Assembly (NCBI RefSeq): GCF_000763385.1
Contig: NZ_JQFA01000004.1
Location: 496,001 to 560,000 of the forward strand
Direction: 5' to 3'
Source: Leptolyngbya sp. KIOST-1
GTDB lineage: Bacteria; Cyanobacteriota; Cyanobacteriia; Phormidesmidales; Phormidesmidaceae
Length of the DNA: 64,000 bases
The notes beneath the pieces are model-generated. The model searched no databases and had not been told where the DNA came from. It was given only the letters and a program-made list of their open reading frames with translations. Shown in pieces: positions 35,935-44,174 of the stretch (its first letter is position 1; every line of letters starts with the position of its first letter). The position numbers and the translations under genes were made by a program.

Positions 35935-36825
35935 ATGGCTCAACCTTACATTCTCTTTGCTCAGCACGGCTGGGCCGACAGCAACCAGGCGATGCAGGCG
36001 CTGGCCCAGGCGCTGGCGGCAGAGGAGGCGCAGATTGTGGCGCCCTGCCTCAACTACGCCATGACCTGGCTACGCATTGCCCCTCTGATCGACGCGGTGG
36101 ATGCTGTGGCCACGGCGACCCTGGCCGAGCAGCCCCGGCTGCCGGTGCGGATTGTGGGTCACTCCATGGGGGGGCTGATCTGGCTGGAGGTGCTCAACCG
36201 CCATCCGGAGTGGTGGCCACGGGTTGAGTCCTTGGTGCTGGTGGGTTCTCCGGTGGGCGGGGCCGACCTGGGCCGCATTCTGGACCCGCTGCAGGTGGGG
36301 CTGGGCATTGCCGCTGACCTGGGCCGCGATCGCCGCCCCATGGCCAGCCGCATTGCCGCTGCGATCGCCACTCTGTCCATCGCCGGGGATATAGACGGCG
36401 GCAGCGATGGCACCGTCCCGGTCGAGAGTACGCGGGTGCCCAACGGCCAGTTTGTCTGCCTGGGCGGCATTGCCCATGCGGCCCTGCGCTGCCATCCCCG
36501 CGTGGTTGAGCAAATTCAGCAGTTCTGGGGTGGCAGCAGCCTGAGTGGGCCACTGCTGCTCCATCCCCTGGTCGATCGGCTGCGCCAGATTCCGGGCATG
36601 ACCGATGCTCACCAGCGGGATTTTGCCCGCGCCACGCCCTGGCACACCTTTGCCGATGGCACCAGCATTCGCCTGTGGCGCAACCCTATGGGCATTTACC
36701 ACGTGTTTTTGGCCTCGGCCCAGGAGGTCTGCCTCTACTCGGGCTACGTGGGGTGGCTGCACACGGGGGACATGTGGCGGGGCCTGGGAAACTTGCGCAC
36801 TGAGGGCGAGGCTGTTCCTGACTAG
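35935..36825 (+). CDS. alpha/beta hydrolase
   Basis: A 296-residue soluble protein. The start YILFAQHGWADSNQAM holds the oxyanion HG motif. The nucleophile elbow is VGHSMGGLIWLEVLNRHPEW (Ser near residue 76), and the pattern of a lipase/esterase-like fold follows. The catalytic histidine could be in GGIAHAALRCHP near 180. A C-terminal extension of about 100 residues after the core is not identified. The substrate is unknown. It lies 15 bp after the HdeD-like gene. Confidence 0.8.
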   Translation: MAQPYILFAQHGWADSNQAMQALAQALAAEEAQIVAPCLNYAMTWLRIAPLIDAVDAVATATLAEQPRLPVRIVGHSMGGLIWLEVLNRHPEWWPRVESLVLVGSPVGGADLGRILDPLQVGLGIAADLGRDRRPMASRIAAAIATLSIAGDIDGGSDGTVPVESTRVPNGQFVCLGGIAHAALRCHPRVVEQIQQFWGGSSLSGPLLLHPLVDRLRQIPGMTDAHQRDFARATPWHTFADGTSIRLWRNPMGIYHVFLASAQEVCLYSGYVGWLHTGDMWRGLGNLRTEGEAVPD

Positions 36826-36853
36826 CCACTGACGGCCCAGGGAGCTAGACCCC

Positions 36854-37834
36854 CTAACCCCCGGTGGGTGAATCGGTGGCCAGCGGCGGCACTGGGCGGC
36901 GACGGGAGGTCAGCGGGCTGGAGATCGAAAGCCCATCGCCACTGAGGAGGCCAGCGGTGACATCAAGGTTTGCTCCGTGGGTGCTGCGGTATTGCTCGAC
37001 GGCGGTGTTGACCTGGGCCGCGATCGCCCAGGCGGCCTTGGAGGGGGGTGGCGACTGGCGCAAAACGTTGAGCTGAAAACTGACCTGTTCAATCAACAGC
37101 TGGTCGTCGGCGACGGTGAGCTGGGTGTTCAGGTCAAAATCTACCTGGTTTTTGAGGACGGCGCTGAGGGCGGTGGCGATCAGGTCGGCCCCAATGGTGG
37201 TGAGGGCAGGGGCGTAGCGCTCCACATAGGCGGTGACGGTTTCGCCGACGGCTTCGGCCATGGGGCGTTGACTCAGGGCGGTGGCGAGGGTTTGGGCCAG
37301 CGCCCAGGAGGAGGCGTTGAGCACAGCGGCGAGTTCCTTGGGGATGGCCCCACGCCGCACCTGATCTAGGTCAAACGTTTGCACCACCAGGCTCACCAGG
37401 CCCAAGACCTCCGATCGCGTCATCGCGCCTTCGCCCAGCAGCGGAATCACCGTTTTGACCACCCCGGTCAGCGTATCTGAGGTCAGGGTTGGGGCGTAGC
37501 GCTGCACATAGGCGGTCAAAACGCCCTGGACCTGGTCGCTGAGGTGCCGCTGCCAGCGGTTAGCCTCCTTCGCCAGGGCGCTGCTGGTGCGATCGACAAT
37601 GGCATTGGTCAGGGCGGCGGGAGTGAGGCCGTCGAGCACCTGCTGGGCCACGGCATCGACGAGGGAAGCGGGCTGTTCGGGGCGGTACAGCCGCAGCAGC
37701 GTACCCAGCAGTCCCTGCATCTGTTCAGGGGAGTGGGGCAGCCCATAGAGTCGGCCGTAGGCGCTGAGCCCCCCAATCAGAGTGTTGACTACATCGGGGG
37801 TGGGATCGGCAAGATTTGTGGCCTCTGACGACAT
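36854..37834 (-). CDS. conserved helical hypothetical protein, 326 aa
   Basis: An all-helical, Ala/Leu/Thr-rich protein without signal peptide or clear membrane segment. Repeated segments stand out: VLTAYVQRYAPTLTSDTLTG and VTAYVERYAPALTTIGADLI share the pattern xTAYVxRYAPxLT, indicating an internal duplication of about 100 residues. I recognise no domain family. It is convergent with the hydrolase gene, 28 bp apart. Confidence 0.7.
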   Translation of the reverse strand: MSSEATNLADPTPDVVNTLIGGLSAYGRLYGLPHSPEQMQGLLGTLLRLYRPEQPASLVDAVAQQVLDGLTPAALTNAIVDRTSSALAKEANRWQRHLSDQVQGVLTAYVQRYAPTLTSDTLTGVVKTVIPLLGEGAMTRSEVLGLVSLVVQTFDLDQVRRGAIPKELAAVLNASSWALAQTLATALSQRPMAEAVGETVTAYVERYAPALTTIGADLIATALSAVLKNQVDFDLNTQLTVADDQLLIEQVSFQLNVLRQSPPPSKAAWAIAAQVNTAVEQYRSTHGANLDVTAGLLSGDGLSISSPLTSRRRPVPPLATDSPTGG

Positions 37835-37978
37835 CGGCGGTGACCTCCCTGGGCAGCAGTGGGGGAATCGTCAACAAACCTGGAGGGGTGGGCCGGATTG
37901 ACCGCTATTCTCTATCCCAGGGTAGTTGACAATGGTTTGAATGGCACGACTTTTTGGCAGTGGCGTTTTGGCCTGGCC

Positions 37979-39826
37979 CTAACCGCCGAATTGACCGTTG
38001 TAGCCGCGGGGGGTGATCAGCCAGGGGCCGTGGCGCTGGGTGCTCTGGTTGCCGACGAGCACTACCGTCAGCATGTCGATGGGGGCTTCTAGCATGGCGG
38101 ACAGGGTGGTGCGGTGAATGGTTTCGTCCGGACGATACACCGACTTGACCACCGCTACGGGGGTATTGGGGGAACGGTGGGCCATGAAAATCTGGTGGGC
38201 GATCGCAATCTGTTCGGTGCGCGTTTTCGACTTGGGATTGTACAGGGCCACCACAAAGTCGGCCTGGGCGGCGGCTTCCAGCCGTTGCACGATCACCTTC
38301 CAGGGGGTGAGCAGGTCGCTGAGGCTGATGGCACAGAAGTCGTGCATCAGCGGGGCTCCCACCCGCGCCGCCGCCGCCTGCAGGGCCGAAATGCCGGGCA
38401 GAACCTCTACCGTAGGGGTTTCACCGTCCCAGCCGCTGGCCTGGAGCTGCTCCAGCACCAGCCCCGCCATGCCGTAAATGCCGCAGTCGCCCGATGACAC
38501 CACCGCCACATCTAGCCCCCAGCGGGCCAGGTCAATGGCGCGATCGGCCCGCTGGCGCTCCTGGGTGATGGGCCAGGGCTCGACGATCTGGCCGGGGCGG
38601 CAGAGGGGGCGAATCTGGTCGATGTAGAGGCCGTAGCCAATCACCGCGTCGGCCTGGGCGATCGCCCCTTTGGCCGCCGGGGTGATCTGGTTCAGGTCGC
38701 CAGGGCCGGTGCCCACCAGGGCCAGGTGGCCGGGGTGGGGAATGTACTCACGCTCCGCCTGGGCGATCGCCACCGTCACTGCCCCCGGCTGGCCCTCCAC
38801 ACGCACCACCTGCTTGGTCACCCGCAGCTTTCCCCCCGAGGTCTCTGTCGCCGCTAGAATCGCCGCCGCCTCGGCCACGCTGGGGGTCTGCACCGCCGCT
38901 TCCACAACCGTGGATGGGTTGGGCACCGCGATCGCCTTCAGCTCCTCGGCGCTAAAGCAGCGCAGGGGCCACTGACGTTCGGCACAGAGGGCAACTAACC
39001 CCACCTCGTCGGCCTTGAGGTCGAGGCTGGCAATGCCCGCGATCGCCCCCAGGGAAAAATGCCCCGCCCGAAAAATTCGCTCAATTGCCGCCGCGATCAC
39101 CGCCTGGGGGGTGCCCCGTTCGCAACCGATGCCCACCCACAGCACCCGCGGGTGCCACTGGGCCTTGGGAAAGCCACTGTCGGGGTCAAAGCGCCGCTGA
39201 ATCGGGCTAATCCACAGGCGTGCGACAGGGTTGCGAACCGAGTCAAACACAAATGAGTGGGTGGTTGGCAGGTGGTCCTGCCAGAGGGATGTGCCGCAGT
39301 CTTGAAGCACTTCGACGGGTTTGCCGTGGGCAAGGGCCGCGCTCACCCCGGTCCAGTCGCCGCTGCCCTTGCTCCAGCCAAAGGGCTTCCCCAGTACGTC
39401 TACCCCCGGTAGTCCGTGGGCTTGAGAGGATCCAGTAATGATGGGTTCGGCATTGAGCAGATGGGCCACCTGACGGGTCAGGTGATCGCCGCCGCCCTGG
39501 TGTCCGCCGCAGAGGCTAATCGCCTGCGCCCCCGTCTCGCTGACGACAACTACGGCCGGGTCGCTGGCCTTATCGCTTAGCAAGGGCGCAATCAGCCGCA
39601 CCACCGCCCCGGTGGCCAGGGCCAAGATCAGTCCATCGTGGGCGATCCAGAGGTCAGCCAGGGTGTCTTTGAGGGAGCGATCGTAGACTCGAACCTCGGC
39701 ATTCCACGCCTCTGCATCGACCACCAGGCTGGGGGGAACCCACAGCTCAGCGGGAAGACCGGTGGCCAGGGGCAGCAGGGTTTTGAGCCCGGCGGGGGTA
39801 AGGGCGATCGCAGCAAAGGACGACAA
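37979..39826 (-). CDS. bifunctional cobalamin biosynthesis protein CbiG-CobJ
   Basis: A fusion of cobalt-precorrin-5A hydrolase (CbiG, about residues 1-340) and precorrin-3B C17-methyltransferase (CobJ/CbiH, about 365-615), which act in corrin ring contraction in B12 or pseudo-B12 synthesis. The CbiG part has VSETGAQAISLCGGHQGGGD and VGIGCERGTPQAVI. The methyltransferase part has LALVGTGPGDLNQITPAAKG, VAVVSSGDCGIYGMAG and VVALYNPKSKTR, the SAM-binding and catalytic loops of the tetrapyrrole methylase fold. CbiG-CobJ fusions are common in cyanobacteria. No other cob genes and no cobalamin riboswitch are in the window. Confidence 0.94.
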   Translation of the reverse strand: MSSFAAIALTPAGLKTLLPLATGLPAELWVPPSLVVDAEAWNAEVRVYDRSLKDTLADLWIAHDGLILALATGAVVRLIAPLLSDKASDPAVVVVSETGAQAISLCGGHQGGGDHLTRQVAHLLNAEPIITGSSQAHGLPGVDVLGKPFGWSKGSGDWTGVSAALAHGKPVEVLQDCGTSLWQDHLPTTHSFVFDSVRNPVARLWISPIQRRFDPDSGFPKAQWHPRVLWVGIGCERGTPQAVIAAAIERIFRAGHFSLGAIAGIASLDLKADEVGLVALCAERQWPLRCFSAEELKAIAVPNPSTVVEAAVQTPSVAEAAAILAATETSGGKLRVTKQVVRVEGQPGAVTVAIAQAEREYIPHPGHLALVGTGPGDLNQITPAAKGAIAQADAVIGYGLYIDQIRPLCRPGQIVEPWPITQERQRADRAIDLARWGLDVAVVSSGDCGIYGMAGLVLEQLQASGWDGETPTVEVLPGISALQAAAARVGAPLMHDFCAISLSDLLTPWKVIVQRLEAAAQADFVVALYNPKSKTRTEQIAIAHQIFMAHRSPNTPVAVVKSVYRPDETIHRTTLSAMLEAPIDMLTVVLVGNQSTQRHGPWLITPRGYNGQFGG

Positions 39827-39926
39827 CAGGAGACCTCAACAGCTCAGAGTCTCCCATCTTAGAAGACCTGGTTGCCCAAAGCACCGATTGTTTTTTCCGC
39901 TAGTTTTGGCCCCAACCTGAGTTCAC

Positions 39927-40130
39927 TCAGTTGCTCGACTGCTGGCGTTGGGCAATCTGCATTAACAGCCGCAGCGCTGCATTGACAGATGCAGCGGTCG
40001 GAAACGCCTGGGCAACATCAGGATCCAGAAGCACAAGGTTCGTACCAGCGCGATAGAGCTCGGCATACTTGCCCCTCATTCCTCCTGCCATACTCGAAAA
40101 GTCGTACTCTGATCGCAGGTCATCATCCAT
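39927..40130 (-). CDS. small antitoxin-like protein coupled to Flv3
   Basis: A 67-residue protein: MDDDLRSEYDFSSMAGGMRG, then KYAELYRAGTNLVLLDPDVA and a C-terminal helix (NAALRLLMQIAQRQ). The EYDFS start and the short DxD-like beta-strand plus helix resemble small antitoxins that pair with RelE/BrnT-type toxins in cyanobacteria; this is inference. No toxin gene is adjacent. The ATG overlaps the Flv3 stop in TGATG, so translation is coupled to the flavodiiron gene. A longer frame upstream is only the shadow of the Flv3 3' end. Confidence 0.65.
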   Translation of the reverse strand: MDDDLRSEYDFSSMAGGMRGKYAELYRAGTNLVLLDPDVAQAFPTAASVNAALRLLMQIAQRQQSSN

Positions 40131-41854
40131 CAGTAATAGTTGCCCACCTTGCGGTGGTGGACGGCGGTTTGGCCGTCGGGGTCCGACACCTTGCCGTCCT
40201 GCACGGTGCAGTACACGATCCAGTGATCGCTCACCTCCATGCGGCTGGTGACCTCGCATTCCAGGTAGGCCAGGGCGTCGGCCAGCAGGGGCGAGCCGTT
40301 GGTGGCGGGGCGGGTGCGCACTCCGGCAAAGCGATCGGCACCGGGGGCAAACCGCTTGAGGAAGTGCTTCATCAGGCCCAGGTGCTTGCCCTCTTCGAGG
40401 ATATTGAGCACAAAGGTGTCGCCCACCTGCATCAGCGACTCAATGGCGCGGTCTTTCGCGACCGCCACCGTGAAGCCCAGGGGCTGGAAGCTGGCCTGGG
40501 AGACCCAGGAGGCCAGCATGGCGCTGGAGACTTCCCCTTTTTGGGCGGTGATGATGTACAGCCCGCTGCTGATCCGGCCCAGGGCCTTCTCCAGGTCGGC
40601 GTCGAGGGCCTTGAGCTTTTTCAGCTTGCCCGCCTGGGCCAGACCCTGGCCCAGGTCGGTGCCCGCCTCTTCGCAGGACTGGTAGAGGCCCTCGCCGGGG
40701 GTGTCCTTGATGCGGATCGGGGTAAAGGCGGCAATCAGATCGAGATCCTGAAACTTGGTGGCCAGGGTGTCGATGGGTTCGTCGTCGCCGCCGTAGGACT
40801 CAAACAGGCCCACCGTCTGCTTGCCGTGGACCGCAGCCAGCACCGTGCCCAGGGTGGCCTGGGTTTCGCTGGCCCCGGTGCCGGATGCGGGGGGCATGCC
40901 GATCACCAGCCCCTTGGCGCGGCCCACTAGCTCCGTCACCTCCTGGGGGTCGGCGGATCGCATGTCCATCATCTCGACGGCGACGCCGGTTTTGGTAATG
41001 CCGCGGGCAATGGATTGGGAGAGGCGATCGCTATAGCCGTAGTCCGACACGTAGAACACCGCCACCAGATCCTCGGCCTTGGCCTTCTCCTGGCTCCAGC
41101 GCTGGTAGCGCCCGGTCAGTTCGGCCACGTTGTAGCGCAGCAGGGGGCCGTGGCCGGTGGCCACCATCGCCACGGGGGGCAAGGCGTCCATCCGCTTCAT
41201 GGCCCCCAGCACTGACCTGGCGTTGGGGGCCATCAGGCACTCGTAGTAAAAGCGAAAATCTGGGGAAATCAACTCCAGGTCTTCGTCGTAGGTGGCGTCG
41301 CTGCAGAAGTGCAGGCCAAAGGCATCGCAGGTGAACAGCAGGCCGGTTTTGTGGTCGTAGGTAAAGATGGTGTCGGGCCAGTGCAGGTTGGGGGCGCTGA
41401 CAAACTCCAGGGTGTGGCCGTTGCCCAGATCCAGGGTGTCGCCGTTTTTGACGATCAGGCGCTCAAAGGGGCGGTGCACCAGGTCTTCGAGGAAAGCGAT
41501 CGCCACCTTTGCCCCCACCACCACCGCCTGGGGGGCCAGCTCCAGCACGTCGCGCACCAGCCCGCTGTGGTCCGGCTCGGTGTGGCTAATCACCAGGTAG
41601 TCGATGGTTTTGGGGTCAATTTCGCCGGTCAGCGTCTTCAGGTACAGCTCGCGAAACTTGGCGTGGGAGGTGTCCACCAGGGCCACTTTTTCGCCGCGAA
41701 TGATGAACGAGTTGTAGGTAGTGCCGTTTTGCAGGCCAAACTCGATGTCAAAGCGATCGCGGTCCCAGTCGAGGGAGCGAATGGTGGTGGTGTCTTCGGC
41801 CACCGCCTCAACCTGGATGGTAAGGCGCTTTTGTGCCGGTGCCGCTGCGACCAT
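40130..41854 (-). CDS. flv3: flavodiiron protein, Flv3 type
   Basis: A cyanobacterial A-type flavodiiron protein that, usually with Flv1, passes electrons from photosystem I to O2 (Mehler-like reaction). Three domains in 574 residues: beta-lactamase-like diiron domain (1-245), flavodoxin-like (about 250-395) and NAD(P)H:flavin reductase-like (about 415-574). The diiron ligands are canonical, HTEPDHSGLV (His91, Glu93, Asp95, His96), which separates Flv3 (and Flv4) from the ligand-poor Flv1. RSLDWDRDRFDIEFGLQNGT is Flv3-like. The ATG at 41852-41854 is chosen because AGGAGG lies eight bases upstream; a longer frame to 41920 lacks this. The partner flv1 is not in the window. Confidence 0.92.
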   Translation of the reverse strand: MVAAAPAQKRLTIQVEAVAEDTTTIRSLDWDRDRFDIEFGLQNGTTYNSFIIRGEKVALVDTSHAKFRELYLKTLTGEIDPKTIDYLVISHTEPDHSGLVRDVLELAPQAVVVGAKVAIAFLEDLVHRPFERLIVKNGDTLDLGNGHTLEFVSAPNLHWPDTIFTYDHKTGLLFTCDAFGLHFCSDATYDEDLELISPDFRFYYECLMAPNARSVLGAMKRMDALPPVAMVATGHGPLLRYNVAELTGRYQRWSQEKAKAEDLVAVFYVSDYGYSDRLSQSIARGITKTGVAVEMMDMRSADPQEVTELVGRAKGLVIGMPPASGTGASETQATLGTVLAAVHGKQTVGLFESYGGDDEPIDTLATKFQDLDLIAAFTPIRIKDTPGEGLYQSCEEAGTDLGQGLAQAGKLKKLKALDADLEKALGRISSGLYIITAQKGEVSSAMLASWVSQASFQPLGFTVAVAKDRAIESLMQVGDTFVLNILEEGKHLGLMKHFLKRFAPGADRFAGVRTRPATNGSPLLADALAYLECEVTSRMEVSDHWIVYCTVQDGKVSDPDGQTAVHHRKVGNYY

Positions 41855-42001
41855 GAGAACCTCCTGCAAAATTTGGGTGCCAACCGAAGGCAAACGGTTA
41901 AGCCCTGGGTTTAACAACAAAAACGTTTCTTAATATCTCTATTCTCGCTTAAAACCCCAGTGCCAGGGGTTAAAATCCCTTATCGCTGCGATTGCGATTG
42001 G

Positions 42002-42020
42002 TAACCATTGACAATGGTTA
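42002..42020. promoter_or_regulatory. perfect palindrome in the flv3 upstream region
   Basis: TAACCATTGACAATGGTTA has 9-bp arms around one central base. It lies about 150 bp upstream of the flv3 ATG and about 115-150 bp before the methyltransferase gene, in their divergent spacer. The form fits a dimeric regulator's operator; the regulator is unknown. Confidence 0.5.
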
Positions 42021-42169
42021 ATGTCGTTAGCCCAGTGTGTGGGGCGTCACTCCCCCATTCTAAGACACAGATCTAAGGCACAGACAGACGGGAATCGGTT
42101 TGCGCCTTCTGGGGCATTCCAGCCGTTCTCAAAGTGCCTGTACTCCTGTTCCTGATGCCACGCCCGCCT

Positions 42170-43066
42170 ATGTCAACGCCCACTGGAAACCTGGTGCTCG
42201 AACCCACTGCCGATGGCTCGATGACGCTATTTTCAGAGGATTTTGGCGAGTGGTTTCACAGCCGCCAGGGGGCCTATACCGAAGCCTACGCCACCTACGT
42301 CGAGGCCACCGACCTGGCCAGCCTGGCCCAGGCCCCTGCCCTTACCCTGCTGGATGTGTGCTACGGGCTGGGCTACAACACGGCGGCGGCCCTGGATACG
42401 GTGCTGCGGGTCAACCCGGCCTGTCGGGTGCGGCTGGTGGGTCTGGAACTCGACCCCCGGGTACCGCGCCAGGCGGTAGATCAGGGCCTGATCGGTGGCT
42501 GGTCGGCGTCAGTGCAGGCCTGCCTGCAGGATTTGGCGATGGCTGGTGAGGCCCAGCGGCCCTGGCTGGAGGCTAACCTGCTGTGGGGCGATGCTCGGCA
42601 GCGGATTGGAGAGCTAGACCCGGCAGGCTTTCAAGCCGATGTGATTTTCTTTGACCCCTTTTCGCCACCCCACTGCCCCGAGCTGTGGACGGTGGAGTTT
42701 ATTGAGCGGGTGGCGGCCTGTCTGCACCCTGAGGGCAAACTGGTCACCTACTCCTGCGCGGCGGCGGTACGAACGGCAATGCAGGCGGCGGGGCTATCAA
42801 TTGGACCGATCAGTGCGGCGGGGCGGCGCTGGCCGGGTACTCTGGCTCAGGTAAACCCCACGGGGCTGGCCCCACTGTCAGACCAGGAGCGAGAGCACCT
42901 GCTGACTCGGGCGGCAGTGCCCTACCGGGATCCAACCCTGGGGGACAGTGCCGACGCCATTCGCCAGCGTCGCCAGCGGGAACAGGCCGTCTCAAATCTA
43001 GTACCAACGTCGCGCTGGCGCAAGCGGTGGCTGCCCCCACACCAAAAAGTTCCCCCCGCTCGATAG
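42170..43066 (+). CDS. MnmC-type (DUF752) SAM-dependent methyltransferase
   Basis: 298 residues from the ATG at 42170. LLDVCYGLGYNTAAALDTVL is the SAM-binding motif I, ADVIFFDPFSPPHCPELWTV the DUF752 signature, and EGKLVTYSCAAAVRTAMQAA the following strand and helix. This domain in MnmC makes the mnm5 group at tRNA wobble uridine. The FAD oxidase domain of bifunctional MnmC is absent, as in stand-alone MnmD-like proteins. A GTG at 42134 or ATG at 42155 in frame is a possible earlier start; none has a clear Shine-Dalgarno. Confidence 0.85.
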   Translation: MSTPTGNLVLEPTADGSMTLFSEDFGEWFHSRQGAYTEAYATYVEATDLASLAQAPALTLLDVCYGLGYNTAAALDTVLRVNPACRVRLVGLELDPRVPRQAVDQGLIGGWSASVQACLQDLAMAGEAQRPWLEANLLWGDARQRIGELDPAGFQADVIFFDPFSPPHCPELWTVEFIERVAACLHPEGKLVTYSCAAAVRTAMQAAGLSIGPISAAGRRWPGTLAQVNPTGLAPLSDQEREHLLTRAAVPYRDPTLGDSADAIRQRRQREQAVSNLVPTSRWRKRWLPPHQKVPPAR

Positions 43067-43119
43067 GCTAAAGATTTCGTAGTTCTACCATCGGTCATTG
43101 CCTTTTTCAGGTTGTTGCT

Positions 43120-44163
43120 GTGCTCTACCAAAACCCCTCACCACCCCGTGTCCTTGTCGTCGATGACCACACCCCCAGCCGCATGGCCGCCGTAGCGCTG
43201 CTGTCGGTCGACGGCTACCAGGTGGAGCAGGCCCACTGTGGGCAAAGCGCCCTCAGCCGAGTGTTTCAGCACCAGCCCGACTTGGTTTTGCTGGATGTGA
43301 TGATGCCCGGCCTCGACGGGTTTGAAGTCTGCCGTCAGCTCAAGCAGAACGAAAACACCCGGCTGATTCCGGTGGTGTTTGTGACCGCCCTGGGCGATCG
43401 CGAGGCCAGGCTGCGCGGCATTGAGGCGGGGGGCGACGACTTTCTCACCAAGCCCTTCGACCAGCTGGAGCTTTCGGCCAGAGTCAAGTCGCTAATTCAC
43501 CAAAAGCGGCTCAACGAAGACCTCGACCACGCCGAACAGGTGCTGTTCTCCATCGCCCGCACGATCGAGAGCCGCGATCCCAATACCGGCGACCACTGCG
43601 ATCGCCTGGTGATTCTGGCCCGCAGCTTTGGCGAATACCTGGGCCTGGCTCCGGCCCACATTCGCGACCTGGCCTGGGCGGGCTACCTGCACGACATCGG
43701 CAAGGTGGGCATTCCCGATGCGGTCCTGCTCAAGACCGCTGCCCTCAACGAGGCCGAGCGGGAGGTGATGGAACAGCACGTCGCCATTGGCGAACGCATC
43801 TGCCGCCCCCTGCGTACGATGCAGGGGGTGGTGCCGATCATCCGCCACCACCACGAGCGCTGGGACGGCAGCGGCTACCCCGACGGCCTAACCGGCGATG
43901 CTATTCCCCGGCTGGCGCAGATCTTTCAGCTGATCGATATTTTTGATGCCCTCACCCACCATCGCCCCTATAAACCCGCCTTTTCCGTGGAGGAGTCGCT
44001 CGCCATCATGCGCCAGGAGGTGGAGCGCGGCTGGCGCGACCCAGTCCTGATGGCGCAGTTTGAGGCCTTTATTCAGAGCTACCAGGCTCAGAAGACCGCC
44101 ACAGAAGTCACCGGTGCCCTCGATCCGCAACAGCCCATCAGGCCACGGTACGGGTTGGCTTGA
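43120..44163 (+). CDS. response regulator with HD-GYP phosphodiesterase output
   Basis: 347 residues. The N-terminal receiver (about 6-125) has VLVVDDHTPSR, the phosphoacceptor in VLLDVMMPGLDGFEVCRQLK and the conserved Lys in DDFLTKPFD. The C-terminal HD-GYP domain has AGYLHDIGKVGIPDAVLLK, HVAIGERICRPL, IIRHHHERWDGSGYPDGLTG and DIFDALTHHRPYKPAFS. All metal and GYP residues are present, so it is probably an active c-di-GMP phosphodiesterase of the RpfG type. The start is the GTG at 43120. No histidine kinase is adjacent. Confidence 0.95.
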   Translation: MLYQNPSPPRVLVVDDHTPSRMAAVALLSVDGYQVEQAHCGQSALSRVFQHQPDLVLLDVMMPGLDGFEVCRQLKQNENTRLIPVVFVTALGDREARLRGIEAGGDDFLTKPFDQLELSARVKSLIHQKRLNEDLDHAEQVLFSIARTIESRDPNTGDHCDRLVILARSFGEYLGLAPAHIRDLAWAGYLHDIGKVGIPDAVLLKTAALNEAEREVMEQHVAIGERICRPLRTMQGVVPIIRHHHERWDGSGYPDGLTGDAIPRLAQIFQLIDIFDALTHHRPYKPAFSVEESLAIMRQEVERGWRDPVLMAQFEAFIQSYQAQKTATEVTGALDPQQPIRPRYGLA

Positions 44164-44174
44164 CCTCCGCCTGG

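Noticed and set aside
39827-39926. Cobalamin riboswitch upstream of cbiG-cobJ
   Set aside because: The spacer is 100 bp, too short for the element, and lacks a B12-box-like segment.
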